In this document: positions 45,304 to 53,567 of the stretch, piece after piece | How the letters are laid out: each line of letters begins with the position of its first letter | How positions within the stretch are numbered: the stretch's first letter is position 1 | NCBI GenBank assembly: GCA_012729555.1 | Contig: JAAYCX010000075.1 | Span: 1-64,000, forward strand | Direction of reading: 5' to 3' | DNA: 64,000 bases | Source: Acidobacteriota bacterium | GTDB taxonomy: Bacteria; Acidobacteriota; UBA6911 | The notes under the pieces: generated by a model | Database searches by the model: none | Seen by the model: the letters and a program-made list of their open reading frames with translations, nothing else | What the model was told of the DNA's origin: nothing | Position numbers and translations under genes: made by a program

Positions 45304-45789
45304 ATGCCAGTGACGCGCAGAGAGGGGGCTCCCGGAAACGGGATTACGAAAAAGGTATGGATCCAGGCTTCGGCCGAAACCGTCTACCGGGCCCTGACCG
45401 AACCGGGCCTGCTGGCTCACTGGTTCTGCGACAAAGCGTCGTGCGACCCCCGCGAGGGCGGGGAGCTGCTCGCCGAGTGGCACCACGGGAAAGACCGGCG
45501 CAGGGGGCGCGCCGTCATCACCCGCCTCCAGCCGGGGCGGGCGATGGACCTCGCCTGGATCGACGACGGGCAGGGGGCCGATCCCCCGTCGCGCCACACC
45601 CTGAGCTACGAGATCCGGTCCAAGTCGGGAATGACGGAACTGGTCATGACCGACCGCGACGACGCGCCCACCGACGAGGAGACGCTGGAGTTCCTGACCG
45701 ACGGATGGAATTCGGTGCTGCTGGAGCTGAAGGATTTCTGCGAAAACCGGGAGCGTACGGCGAAAAAGGGCGCGGACGCCCGCTCCTGA
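45304..45789 (+). CDS. SRPBCC / AHSA1-like (START-fold) protein
   Basis: 161 aa. Begins with ITKKVWIQASAETVYRALTE, the first strand-helix unit of the AHSA1 family, and continues with LLAHWFCDKA and WNSVLLELKDFCEN. These small cytosolic proteins bind lipids, hydrophobic ligands or Hsp90-type partners. No specific ligand is predictable. A GC-rich hairpin follows the stop (45793-45816). Confidence 0.8.
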   Translation: MPVTRREGAPGNGITKKVWIQASAETVYRALTEPGLLAHWFCDKASCDPREGGELLAEWHHGKDRRRGRAVITRLQPGRAMDLAWIDDGQGADPPSRHTLSYEIRSKSGMTELVMTDRDDAPTDEETLEFLTDGWNSVLLELKDFCENRERTAKKGADARS

Positions 45790-45792
45790 CCC

Positions 45793-45816
45793 CCGGCCCC
45801 GGGCCCCCGGGGCCGG
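45793..45816 (+). terminator. GC-rich hairpin after the SRPBCC gene
   Basis: About ten base pairs (45793-45802 with 45807-45816) begin four bases after the stop codon. There is no T tract, so terminator activity is uncertain. Confidence 0.45.
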
Positions 45817-45871
45817 AAAACGGGCGTGCACGCATCTTTTCCGAACGGGTAAATTCCAAGGCCACAGGCGC

Positions 45872-45901
45872 TTGCAATCTGCCGGGCGCTTCTGCTAGGA
45901 T
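45872..45901 (+). promoter_or_regulatory. Candidate promoter for the radical SAM gene
   Basis: TTGCAA (45872-45877), an 18-base spacer, and TAGGAT (45896-45901) preceded by TGC, making an extended -10. The ATG is at 45945 with CGGAGGC before it. Confidence 0.45.
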
Positions 45902-45944
45902 ATCGGGTTGATTGGGTCGGCCCATATATCCGGAGGCATAAATT

Positions 45945-46949
45945 ATGCGAAAAGTCCCTTTGGGGGAGTCGTTGCGCATCATCGGGAGGGGATCACTGAA
46001 CTGGATGGCGCAGCGGCCGATCGTGGTGTCCTTCGAAGTGACGGACGCATGCACCTGCTACTGCAAGCACTGCGATCACGGAGGCCCCCGGGACATGTCG
46101 CGGGATCTCCAGCCCGCCGAATACCGTAAATACATGAAGGTGCTCCGCCCCTGCGTGGTGCAGATCTCCGGAGGGGAACCGCTCATGCGGGAGGACCTCG
46201 AGGACGTGGTCCGCAACATCAAGTCCGATTCGGGCCTTCCCTACATCATCCTCGTCTCCAACTGGTCCCACATGACCGAGGAGCGCTACCTGGGCCTGCG
46301 CCGCGTGGGAGTGGACGAATTCTGCGTCAGCCTCGACTTCCCCGACGAGCGTCACGACGAGTTCCGCGGGCTGCCGGGGCTGTACCGCCACCTCGCGGAG
46401 GTCGTCCCCAGGGCGGCGGCCCACGGTTTCGACGACATCGTCATGAACAACTGCATCACCGCCGCCAACGTCGGCGAGCTCCAGGCGATCGCCGACCGGG
46501 TGGCCGAGTGGGGCGTCAACGTCAACTACAGCGCCTACTCCCCGCGCCGCACCGGGTGCCGCGACCATTTCCTCACCTCGGCCGACCAGCTGGCGGTCCT
46601 GGACCGGGGCCTCAGGAAAATCAAGGAGCGCATGGACGCCTCCCACTGGATCACGAACAACGAGTCGACCCTCGACGCCACGAGCGAATACTTCCACCGC
46701 GGCGGCATGCCCTCGTGCAAGGCGGGGCTCCGCTGGCTCGTCGTCACGAGCGACGGTTGGCTGCAGCCCTGCTCGATGCAGTTTCAGCGCTACGCCCTCC
46801 ACGAACAGGCGCGCATGGTCCGGGAGTTCACCCGCAACAACACCTGCGACGAGTGCTACGTCTCGATCCGCTCCTACCTGGACAAGTCGTTCCCGCAGCT
46901 CCTCAGGGAGAACGTGTCGGAGTTTTTCTCCTTCAAGTCCCGGGCGTAG
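45945..46949 (+). CDS. Radical SAM protein with SPASM/twitch-type C-terminus
   Basis: 334 aa. The radical SAM cluster motif CX3CX2C is in DACTCYCKHCDHGG (about 36-43), followed by the SAM-binding QISGGEPLM. Cysteines near the C-terminus (PSCKAGLRWLVVTSDGWLQP, then CSMQ and CDECYVSI) form an auxiliary-cluster domain as in SPASM or twitch enzymes. Many relatives modify peptides or lipids, but no precursor peptide or lipid gene is next to it. It is bounded by a promoter-like site and a strong terminator, so it is probably monocistronic. Confidence 0.88.
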   Translation: MRKVPLGESLRIIGRGSLNWMAQRPIVVSFEVTDACTCYCKHCDHGGPRDMSRDLQPAEYRKYMKVLRPCVVQISGGEPLMREDLEDVVRNIKSDSGLPYIILVSNWSHMTEERYLGLRRVGVDEFCVSLDFPDERHDEFRGLPGLYRHLAEVVPRAAAHGFDDIVMNNCITAANVGELQAIADRVAEWGVNVNYSAYSPRRTGCRDHFLTSADQLAVLDRGLRKIKERMDASHWITNNESTLDATSEYFHRGGMPSCKAGLRWLVVTSDGWLQPCSMQFQRYALHEQARMVREFTRNNTCDECYVSIRSYLDKSFPQLLRENVSEFFSFKSRA

Positions 46950-46962
46950 ACACCGGAAAACC

Positions 46963-47010
46963 GGGCGCGGACGTCCATCCCCCGAGGGGGTGGATTCCGC
47001 GCCTTTTTTG
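46963..47010 (+). terminator. Strong intrinsic terminator after the radical SAM gene
   Basis: Stem GGCGCGG (46964-46970) with CCGCGCC (46997-47003), extended by TCCA/TGGA and CCCCC/GGGGG internal pairs, followed by TTTTTT (47004-47009). Confidence 0.85.
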
Positions 47011-47072
47011 TCCCCCTTCGATCCGCCGCGCGCGTGTGCTACCCTTTCCGGTACACCCATGAAGGAGGCGCC

Positions 47073-47765
47073 GTGAAAAGAATCGTGCTGTTCGCCCTCG
47101 CCGGATTGTTCTGCGTCCCGCCGCTCGACGCCGCGACCGAAGTCCACGACCGCGTGGTGCGCGGGGCCATCGTGCTCCGGGAGATCTCCGCGGCCCCCGA
47201 CAACGGGATCCCCCAGGACCTGCTCGACAGGAGCGCGTGCGTCGCCGTCATTCCGGGGCTGAAAAAGGGGGGCTTCATCTTCGGCGCCGCCTACGGCAAG
47301 GGGCTCATGTCCTGCCGCCTCGACAACGGCGCCGGCCCCTGGAGCGCCCCCAGCATGTTTTCGCTGAAGGGGGGGAGCTTCGGGCTGCAGCTGGGCGCCC
47401 AGAGCGTGGACCTGGTGCTGGTGATCATGAACCTTTCGGGGATGGCGAGCCTGCTCGACAGCAAGTTCACCCTGGGGGCCGACGTCAGCGTCTCCGCCGG
47501 TCCCGTGGGGCGCACCGCCTCGGCGGAAACCGATGCCTGGATGTCGGCCGAGATCCTCGCCTACGCCCGTTCGCGCGGGCTGTTCGGGGGCCTGACGATC
47601 AAGGGGAGCGCCGTGCGCCCCGACCGGGACGCCAACCACGTCCTGTACGGGCGGGAGATGAAGCCGCGCAGCCTGCTCCTGTACCGGACCGACCCGGTCC
47701 CCCGCGACGCGGAAATCTTTCTGGACGAGCTCAACCGCATGAGCCCTCCCAAGGCCGCCCGCTGA
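47073..47765 (+). CDS. Secreted SYLF-domain lipid-binding protein
   Basis: 230 aa starting at GTG 47073, four bases after AAGGAGG; an upstream frame exists but lacks a ribosome site. A signal peptide (VLFALAGLFCVPPLDAA) is followed by the SYLF/Ysc84 domain with DRSACVAVIPGLKKGGFIFG, GSFGLQLGAQSVDLVLVIMN and GRTASAETDAWMSAEILAYA. Ysc84-type domains bind phosphoinositides in eukaryotes; bacterial members are periplasmic and uncharacterised. Confidence 0.88.
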   Translation: MKRIVLFALAGLFCVPPLDAATEVHDRVVRGAIVLREISAAPDNGIPQDLLDRSACVAVIPGLKKGGFIFGAAYGKGLMSCRLDNGAGPWSAPSMFSLKGGSFGLQLGAQSVDLVLVIMNLSGMASLLDSKFTLGADVSVSAGPVGRTASAETDAWMSAEILAYARSRGLFGGLTIKGSAVRPDRDANHVLYGREMKPRSLLLYRTDPVPRDAEIFLDELNRMSPPKAAR

Positions 47766-47766
47766 T

Positions 47767-48543
47767 TCAGCCCCTCGAGGCGCGGTTCAGGTCGTAGAGG
47801 ATCCGCAGGCCCTCCAGGGCCAGCCAGGGCTCCACGATATCGATCACGCTCGTTTCCCTGGCGATGGTCTCCACCAGCGCCCCGGTGCCGAAGGTCTTCA
47901 TGCCCGCCCCCAGTTCGGCGCGGAAGCGCGCGACCATCCCCTCCACCAGCCCCACGTAACCGAAGAGGAGCCCGGACTGCAGGGAGTGGACGGTGTTGCG
48001 GCCGATGGCGGAGGGAGGGCGCGTGATCTCCACCCTGGGGAGCTTGGCCGCCCTCCGGAAGAGGGCGTCGGACGCGATGCCGATCCCCGGGGCGATGGCG
48101 CCCCCCAGGTATTCCCCCTCGGCCGAGAGGGCGTCGAAAATGGTCGCCGTGCCGAAATCGACGATGCAGGCCGCGCCCCGGTAGATCCGGCGGACGGCCA
48201 CGGCGTTGACCACCCGGTCGGCCCCCACCTGCTTGGGGTCCTCGTAGCGCAGCGGGATCCCCGTCCGCGTCCCGGCGTCCACGACCAGGGGCTCGGCGTG
48301 CAGGTAGTCACGGCAGGCGCGCAGGAAGGTCCCCGTCAGCGGCGGCACCACCGACGCGATCGCGATCCGCGCCACCCCGCCCGCGGAGACCCCCGCGCGC
48401 TCGAGCAGCTGCGCCACGAGGAGGCCGTACTCGTCCGAGGTGCGTTCGTTGTCGGAAGCCAGGCGCCAGCGCGCGCCCAGCGTTTCGGCCTGGAAAAGCC
48501 CCAGGGTGATGCTGGTGTTCCCGATATCCACCGCAAGAAACAT
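47767..48543 (-). CDS. coaX: Type III pantothenate kinase
   Basis: 258 aa from ATG 48543. The ASKHA phosphate-binding motif DIGNTSI is at 6-12, with GADRVVNAVAVRR and DFGTATIFD downstream and EGMVARF near the end. It phosphorylates pantothenate, the first step of CoA synthesis, without feedback by CoA. It is the last gene of a leftward block that also makes pantothenate (panB, panE, panC), two bases after panC. Confidence 0.94.
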   Translation of the reverse strand: MFLAVDIGNTSITLGLFQAETLGARWRLASDNERTSDEYGLLVAQLLERAGVSAGGVARIAIASVVPPLTGTFLRACRDYLHAEPLVVDAGTRTGIPLRYEDPKQVGADRVVNAVAVRRIYRGAACIVDFGTATIFDALSAEGEYLGGAIAPGIGIASDALFRRAAKLPRVEITRPPSAIGRNTVHSLQSGLLFGYVGLVEGMVARFRAELGAGMKTFGTGALVETIARETSVIDIVEPWLALEGLRILYDLNRASRG

Positions 48544-48545
48544 GG

Positions 48546-49391
48546 CTACCTCCCGCGCCGCTCGAGCGTCAGGTTGTCGATCAGGCGCGTCCGGCCGATC
48601 CGCACGGCCAGAGACAGGAGCCCCCCGCCCTCCACCCGGTCGAGTTCGAGAAGCGTCTCCGGGTCGGCGACGGAGACGTATTCCTCCCGCGCGAGCGGCT
48701 CGGAGCGGAGCTCCTCCCGCATCGCCGCGCGCAGCGCCTCCCCCGCCCTCTCCCCCGCGTCGTACCGGGCGCGGGCGGCGGCAAGCGCCCGGTAGAGCAC
48801 CGCCGCCGCCCGCCGCTCTGCGGCGCCGAGGTAGGCGTTGCGGCTGCTCAGCGCCAGCCCGTCCGGTTCCCGGACCGTGGGGCAGACGACGACTTCGATG
48901 GCAAAATCGAGGTCGCGCACCATGCGCCGGATGACGGCCACCTGCTGCGCGTCCTTCTGGCCGAAATAGGCCCGGTCGGGGGTGAAGGCGTTGAGGAGCT
49001 TGGCCACGACCGTGGCCACCCCCCGGAAATGTCCGGGGCGGCACCCGCCCTCGAGCGGGCGCGTGATCTCCTCGACCGTCACCCAGGTCTGGTAGCCCGG
49101 CCCGTAGAGGCTCGCGGCCGCCGGGGTCCAGACCAGGTCGGCCCCCAGCCCCTCGAGCAATTCGAGGTCCCGGCCGATGGGGCGCGGGTAGGCGGCGAGG
49201 TCCTCCCCGGGGCCGAACTGGGCCGGGTTGACGAAGATGCTCACCCCCACGGCGTCGCACTCCTCCCGCGCCCGCCGGACGAGCGACGCGTGCCCCTCGT
49301 GCAGCGCCCCCATCGTCGGGACCAGGCCGAAGCTCCCCCGCAGCGACCGGCGGGAGTCCCTCAGCTCCTCCAGGCTTTCCGTCACGCGCAT
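48546..49391 (-). CDS. panC: Pantothenate synthetase
   Basis: 281 aa. PTMGALHEGHASLVRRA holds the HIGH-type ATP site; also FVNPAQFGPGEDL, YFGQKDAQQVAVIRRM and SSRNAYL. It joins pantoate and beta-alanine. Beta-alanine supply (panD) is not in this window. The start overlaps the panE stop. Confidence 0.94.
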   Translation of the reverse strand: MRVTESLEELRDSRRSLRGSFGLVPTMGALHEGHASLVRRAREECDAVGVSIFVNPAQFGPGEDLAAYPRPIGRDLELLEGLGADLVWTPAAASLYGPGYQTWVTVEEITRPLEGGCRPGHFRGVATVVAKLLNAFTPDRAYFGQKDAQQVAVIRRMVRDLDFAIEVVVCPTVREPDGLALSSRNAYLGAAERRAAAVLYRALAAARARYDAGERAGEALRAAMREELRSEPLAREEYVSVADPETLLELDRVEGGGLLSLAVRIGRTRLIDNLTLERRGR

Positions 49392-50275
49392 CGATTCCCC
49401 TTCCCTTCGGTCGCGGCCCGCACCAGGAGCCAGAGCAGCCCGTTGACGGGGGCCGGCACCCCGCGGCGCGCCCCTTCGGCCGCCACCGCCCCCTGGATCG
49501 CGTCGCACTCCGTCGGCGCGCCGCGCTCGAGGTCCTGGAGCATCGAGGACCGGTTCGAAGCGGTGCGCGCGGCCACCGCCCGCGCCTCCTCCGCCGCGTC
49601 CTCGAACGGCAGCCGGATGCCGGCGGCTTCGGCTACCCGGGCGCATTCGCGCGCCGCGCGGGCCACCAGCTCCAGGGCCGCGGGCCGCGCCAGCAGTTCC
49701 CCGTTCGGCACCCCCAGCAGCGCCGTGAGCGCGTTGATGCCGCAACTGGCCGTGAGCTTTGCCCACAGCAGCGCCTCGACCTCGCCCGGGTCGCACGCGC
49801 GCGCATCGAACCCCGCCCGCCCGAGGAGCCGCGCCACCCATCCCGGCGCCGCCACGACCGTGGGCCCGCCGCCGGCCGCCCGCACGTGTCCGGGCCCCAG
49901 GAGCGCGGCCCCCTCCGTGGTGCTGCCGCCGAAGGCTCCCGGGCCGAGCCGCTCCAGGTTCCCCAGCCCGTTCTGCAGCGTGAGGGCCACCCCCCCCTCC
50001 CCGAGCGCGGGGCCGAGGTGGGGGGCGATCGTTCCGGTCCGCCACGACTTCACCAGCACGAGCACGAGATCGGCCGCCGGCGTTCCCTCCCCGAGCCGGG
50101 CCGTGCCGACCCGGACGCTGCGGCTGCCGGCGCCCTCCTCGAGGAGGATGCCCCGCCGGCCGATGGCATCGAGCGCTTCCGTCCAGCTCCCTACCAGGGT
50201 GACCTCGGCCACCGGGGCCAGCCTGGCGCCGAAGAGGCATCCGAGCGCCCCGGTGCCGAATATGGTGACATGCAT
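49382..50275 (-). CDS. panE: 2-dehydropantoate 2-reductase
   Basis: 297 aa. NADPH-binding GTGALGCLFGARL at the N-terminus, LTLQNGLGN, and the catalytic Lys in LWAKLTASCGINALTALLG. It reduces ketopantoate, the product of PanB encoded upstream, to pantoate used by PanC downstream. Confidence 0.93.
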   Translation of the reverse strand: MHVTIFGTGALGCLFGARLAPVAEVTLVGSWTEALDAIGRRGILLEEGAGSRSVRVGTARLGEGTPAADLVLVLVKSWRTGTIAPHLGPALGEGGVALTLQNGLGNLERLGPGAFGGSTTEGAALLGPGHVRAAGGGPTVVAAPGWVARLLGRAGFDARACDPGEVEALLWAKLTASCGINALTALLGVPNGELLARPAALELVARAARECARVAEAAGIRLPFEDAAEEARAVAARTASNRSSMLQDLERGAPTECDAIQGAVAAEGARRGVPAPVNGLLWLLVRAATEGKGNRCA

Positions 50276-50299
50276 CCCGGCTCCTCGACCGCGGCCGCG

Positions 50300-51220
50300 T
50301 CAGTGAAACCGGCCGGGCGCGCCGCCGTCCGGTCCCGTCTCCGATTCCAGCATCTCGATCTCCCGCACCAGGTCGCGGAATTCCTGGGGGTCCATCGTGT
50401 GGGAATGCTCCGGCGCCGGGAACCGGCGCTCCTTCACGTCCCCGATATATTCCGTGAAGGCCCGCTGCATCTCGGAGAAAAGATCGGCGTACCTCTTGAC
50501 GAAACCGGGCGTGAAGCGGTCGAAGAGTCCGAGCAGGTCGTGCACCACCAGCACCTGGCCGTCGCAGGCGGCGCCCGCGCCGATACCGATCGTGGGGATC
50601 GCCAGCCGCCGGGTGACGAGCCCCGCGAGTTCCGCGGGGACCGCCTCGAGCACCACCGCGTAGCAGCCGGCGTCCTCCAGGATCAGGGCGTCCTCGATCA
50701 GGCGCCGGGCCGCGGCGGCCGTTTTCCCCTGCACCCGCCACCCCCCCAGCTGGTGCACGCTCTGAGGGGTGAGGCCGAGGTGGCCCATGACGGGGATCCC
50801 GGCCGAGACGATGGCCTTGACGGCGGCCGCCCGCTCGCGCCCCCCCTCGAGCTTGACCGCGTCCATCCTCCCCTTTTTCATCAGGCTGCCCGCGTTGCGC
50901 AGCGCCTCCATCGGGGAGCCCTGGTAGGTCATGAAGGGGAGGTCGGCCACCAGCTGCGCCCGGCGCGCGCCGCGGGCGACCGCGCGGCAGTGGTGGATCA
51001 TGTCCTCGAGGGTCACCGGCAGGGTGTTGTCGTATCCCAGGACCACCATCCCGAGCGAGTCCCCGACCAGGATGCCGTCGATGCCCGAGCGGTCGAGCGC
51101 CACCGCGGTGGAGTAATCGTAACCGGTCAGGAAGGTGATCGGCTCCCGCCGCGCTTTCTTGGATTGCAGCGTGAGGGTGGTGACTTTCTTTACCGCGGAT
51201 GCGGAATCGCTTGAGGCCAT
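50300..51220 (-). CDS. panB: 3-methyl-2-oxobutanoate hydroxymethyltransferase (ketopantoate synthase)
   Basis: 306 aa from ATG 51220 (GGAAGGAGA upstream). The family motifs TGYDYSTAVALDRSGID, LVGDSLGMVVLGYD, VMGHLGLTPQSVHQLGG and GIGAGAACDGQVLV are all present. It uses methylene-THF to hydroxymethylate 2-oxoisovalerate. First gene of the panB-panE-panC-coaX unit. Confidence 0.95.
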   Translation of the reverse strand: MASSDSASAVKKVTTLTLQSKKARREPITFLTGYDYSTAVALDRSGIDGILVGDSLGMVVLGYDNTLPVTLEDMIHHCRAVARGARRAQLVADLPFMTYQGSPMEALRNAGSLMKKGRMDAVKLEGGRERAAAVKAIVSAGIPVMGHLGLTPQSVHQLGGWRVQGKTAAAARRLIEDALILEDAGCYAVVLEAVPAELAGLVTRRLAIPTIGIGAGAACDGQVLVVHDLLGLFDRFTPGFVKRYADLFSEMQRAFTEYIGDVKERRFPAPEHSHTMDPQEFRDLVREIEMLESETGPDGGAPGRFH

Positions 51221-51460
51221 GGCTATCTTCTCCTTCCGAGTAAGATGCCTGTATATGCCGCAACCAGGAGCGGACAGGCAGCGCCGTCCCGGTCCGTCCC
51301 GGATCCAGGCGGCACCCCATATCATAGGCGACCGGACGGGGTTTGAGAAGGCCGAACCCCCTTTCCCCCGCCCCGCGAAAGATGTGTCGGGCGGGCCGCC
51401 GCTGGAGTAGAATCAGGGCATACCGCCGTATCCGAGGATCCGCGGGCAAGGGGGGGAGCC

Positions 51461-52486
51461 ATGAAAGCACTGGTGAAGAAGGAAGCGCGGCCGGGGTTGT
51501 GGCTCCTGGACGTGCCCGAACCCGAGATCGGGATCAACGACGTGCTGATCCGGGTCGACCGCACCGGCATCTGCGGCACCGACCTGCACGTCTACGAGTG
51601 GGACGCCTGGGCCCGGCGCACCATCCCCGTGCCCCTGGTCGTGGGGCACGAGTTCGTGGGGGACGTGGTCGAGGTCGGCTCCAACGTCTCCGACTTCCGC
51701 CCCGGGGACATGGTCAGCGCCGAGGGGCACGTGGTCTGCGGCCGCTGCCGCAACTGCCTCGCCGGGCGGCGGCACCTGTGCAAGGCCACCTGCGGCATCG
51801 GCGTCAACCGCCCCGGCGCCTTCGCCGAGTACATCTCCGTCCCGATGACCAACGTCTGGCACCACCAGGACACCGTCGACCGCGACGTGGCCGCCATCTT
51901 CGACCCGTTCGGCAACGCGGTGCACACGGCGCTGGCTTTCAACGTGCTGGGTGAGGACGTGCTCGTCACCGGGGCCGGCCCGATCGGGATCATGGCCGCG
52001 GCCGTGGCGCGCCACGCGGGCGCCCGCTACGTCGTGATCACCGACCTGAACGAGTACCGCCTGGAGCTGGCGCGCCGGCTGGGGGTGACCGAGGCGCTCG
52101 ACATCCGCACGGCAACCCTGGAGGAGACGCAGCGCCGCCTGGGGATGCGCGAGGGGTTCGACGTGGGGCTCGAGATGTCGGGCAACCCGGAGGCCTTCCG
52201 CTCCATGATCGCCAACATGTGCCACGGCGGCAAGATCGCCCTGCTCGGCATCCCCTCGGAGCCGATCGAGATCGACTGGAACACCGTCATCTTCAACATG
52301 CTCACCATCCGCGGCATCTACGGCCGCGAGATGTACGAGACCTGGTACAAGATGACGGTCATGCTCGAAAGCGGCCTGGACATCCGGCCGGTGATCACCC
52401 ACCGCTTCCCCGCCGCGGAGTTCGAGCGGGGGTTCGAAGCGATGCGCACCGGCCGCTCGGGGAAGGTCCTCCTCCACTGGCGATAA
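51461..52486 (+). CDS. tdh: L-threonine 3-dehydrogenase
   Basis: 341 aa zinc alcohol-dehydrogenase fold. Catalytic zinc site in [13 protein letters not shown] and VVGHEFVG; structural zinc site in [18 protein letters not shown]-binding [19 protein letters not shown]. The sequence [17 protein letters not shown] and overall length match Tdh. It oxidises threonine to 2-amino-3-oxobutyrate. A kbl gene, its usual partner, is not adjacent; the tRNA and the integrated element lie directly downstream and may have separated it. Confidence 0.93.
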   Translation: MKALVKKEARPGLWLLDVPEPEIGINDVLIRVDRTGICGTDLHVYEWDAWARRTIPVPLVVGHEFVGDVVEVGSNVSDFRPGDMVSAEGHVVCGRCRNCLAGRRHLCKATCGIGVNRPGAFAEYISVPMTNVWHHQDTVDRDVAAIFDPFGNAVHTALAFNVLGEDVLVTGAGPIGIMAAAVARHAGARYVVITDLNEYRLELARRLGVTEALDIRTATLEETQRRLGMREGFDVGLEMSGNPEAFRSMIANMCHGGKIALLGIPSEPIEIDWNTVIFNMLTIRGIYGREMYETWYKMTVMLESGLDIRPVITHRFPAAEFERGFEAMRTGRSGKVLLHWR

Positions 52487-52518
52487 TTTTCGCCCGGCGG
52501 CGATAATTTCGCCCGGCG
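52481..52518. repeat. Short tandem repeat overlapping the end of tdh
   Basis: CGATAATTTTCGCCCGGCG (52481-52499) is repeated as CGATAATTTCGCCCGGCG (52501-52518). The tdh stop codon lies in the first copy. A third TTCGCCCGG occurs in the tRNA promoter region (52537-52545). Confidence 0.7.
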
Positions 52519-52531
52519 CCCACATGTTCCA

Positions 52532-52560
52532 TTGACTTCGCCCGGGGTTATTGCTAGTTT
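52532..52560 (+). promoter_or_regulatory. Candidate promoter of tRNA-Asn
   Basis: TTGACT (52532-52537), a 17-base spacer, TAGTTT (52555-52560). The tRNA begins 20 bases downstream of the -10. Confidence 0.5.
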
Positions 52561-52579
52561 ATTGCCCGTGCCATTTTGC

Positions 52580-52655
<76 letters not shown>

Positions 52656-52708
52656 AACACCCCCGCAAAGCCAATAAACACAACAACTTACAAAATCCAA
52701 AAATCTGG

Positions 52709-52730
52709 CACCCAACGATCTACCCCACGA
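52709..52730 (+). promoter_or_regulatory. Left integrase arm-type sites (two copies)
   Basis: CACCCAACGA (52709-52718) and TACCCCACGA (52721-52730), 12 bases apart and in the same orientation. The same pair type and spacing occur beside the integrase gene at the right end (63166-63187). This is the expected layout of arm sites in an attP. Confidence 0.65.
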
Positions 52731-52748
52731 TTCCAAAGCCGTGAACCA

Positions 52749-52774
52749 CAAAAAAGGCCCGGTTTCCCGGGCCC
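52749..52774 (-). terminator. Intrinsic terminator ending the leftward transcription of the element
   Basis: On the minus strand a 7-bp stem (52773-52767 with 52762-52756) with a 4-base loop is followed by six T (A at 52750-52755). It lies between the last element gene and the tRNA, insulating the tRNA from element transcription. Confidence 0.85.
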
Positions 52775-52798
52775 TGGTTCAGCGGTCGTCTGTCCCCC

Positions 52799-52999
52799 CT
52801 ACTCAAGGTTTACGCCCTCTTTCATGATGCGGAGCAGCTCCTCCCGGGGTATGACGGTCCTCCGCCCATATCGAATAAATCGAATCTTTTCCTCCTGGCA
52901 CCAGCGATACACCATCCGCTTGGAGACGTATTCCAGATACCGGGCGACCTCATCGGGTCGGAAAAACCGCTTGTTCGGGATCTCAGGCATATCATTCAC
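52799..52999 (-). CDS. Excisionase-like helix-turn-helix protein
   Basis: 66 aa beginning at GTG 52999, seven bases after GGGAGG. The sequence RFFRPDEVARYLEYVSKR followed by YRWCQEEKIRFIRYGRRTVI is the winged-helix MerR/excisionase fold. It lies next to attL arm sites, fitting a recombination directionality factor, but it could be a transcription regulator. The other candidate for that role is the AlpA-like protein at 60986. Confidence 0.75.
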   Translation of the reverse strand: MNDMPEIPNKRFFRPDEVARYLEYVSKRMVYRWCQEEKIRFIRYGRRTVIPREELLRIMKEGVNLE

Positions 53000-53044
53000 G
53001 GTCGGACCTCCCGGGAAGCCACTCAGAAGCGAGCCAGATATTGC

Positions 53045-53281
53045 TCATTCATCACCCCCTTCCGGGGCGGCGGACCCGATCTCGTCGAGCTCCTCGATCA
53101 GGTCGCTGCCCTGTTGCGCTACCATCTCCAGGAGCGCTTTGGGGAAATGCTCGGCGTCCATTTCGGCCAAGTCATTGAAGACCATAGTCAGCGCGAGGAT
53201 GGTCTCGTATTGTTCGGTTGTGATCGTGATTCCCGCGTTTTGTGGGGCAGTGCGCGAAATGGTATTCTTACGTCCAGCCAT
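53045..53281 (-). CDS. Small acidic protein of unknown function
   Basis: 78 aa from ATG 53281 (GGAGGAACGC before it). It begins MAGRKNTISRTAPQ and ends in an acidic tail, with a central helix (YETILALTMVFNDLAEMDAE). No recognised family. Lies between the RHH repressor and the excisionase-like gene, in the same short leftward operon. Confidence 0.6.
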   Translation of the reverse strand: MAGRKNTISRTAPQNAGITITTEQYETILALTMVFNDLAEMDAEHFPKALLEMVAQQGSDLIEELDEIGSAAPEGGDE

Positions 53282-53356
53282 GCGTTCCTCCAATCAGGAA
53301 TGCAGGGTCAGGAACCGGCCCGGGTTGGCGCCCGATCCGGTTCCGCTCCTTGCAGT

Positions 53357-53503
53357 TTATTTTTTCTTTGCCTTCCTGAGGTATTCGCGGAAGAGCTCCG
53401 CTGCGATTTCGGTTATCGTCCGATTCTCCTTTATAGCCTGAATCTTCATGGCCGAAATCAATTCGGGCTCCACCCTCAGGTTGAACGACTTTTTCTTTTC
53501 CAT
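53357..53503 (-). CDS. Ribbon-helix-helix (CopG/Arc-type) repressor
   Basis: 48 aa, too short for most gene callers. The beta strand KSFNLRVEPELI and two helices (SAMKIQAIKENR, TITEIAAELFREYLRKAK) give a complete RHH fold. Its promoter spacer contains a perfect 14-bp palindrome, so negative autoregulation is likely. It would also block the two genes downstream. Arc-type proteins bind as pairs of dimers to such palindromes. Confidence 0.82.
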   Translation of the reverse strand: MEKKKSFNLRVEPELISAMKIQAIKENRTITEIAAELFREYLRKAKKK

Positions 53504-53510
53504 GCATGGC

Positions 53511-53538
53511 AGTATATACCTAGGCGCCTAGGTGTCAA
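53511..53538 (-). promoter_or_regulatory. Sigma70 promoter with operator palindrome for the RHH operon
   Basis: On the minus strand TTGACA (53538-53533), a 16-base spacer, TATACT (53516-53511). The spacer contains the palindrome CCTAGGCGCCTAGG (53519-53532), filling it almost completely. Predicted start is near 53504, giving a leaderless or one-base-leader message for the ATG at 53503. Confidence 0.75.
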
Positions 53539-53567
53539 CAATATTTTCGCCCAGTATCACGCCCAGG

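Noticed and set aside
53268-53507. 79-aa frame starting at the ATG 53507
   Set aside because: It overlaps the RHH gene in another frame; the RHH translation from 53503 is a recognisable fold and this one is not.
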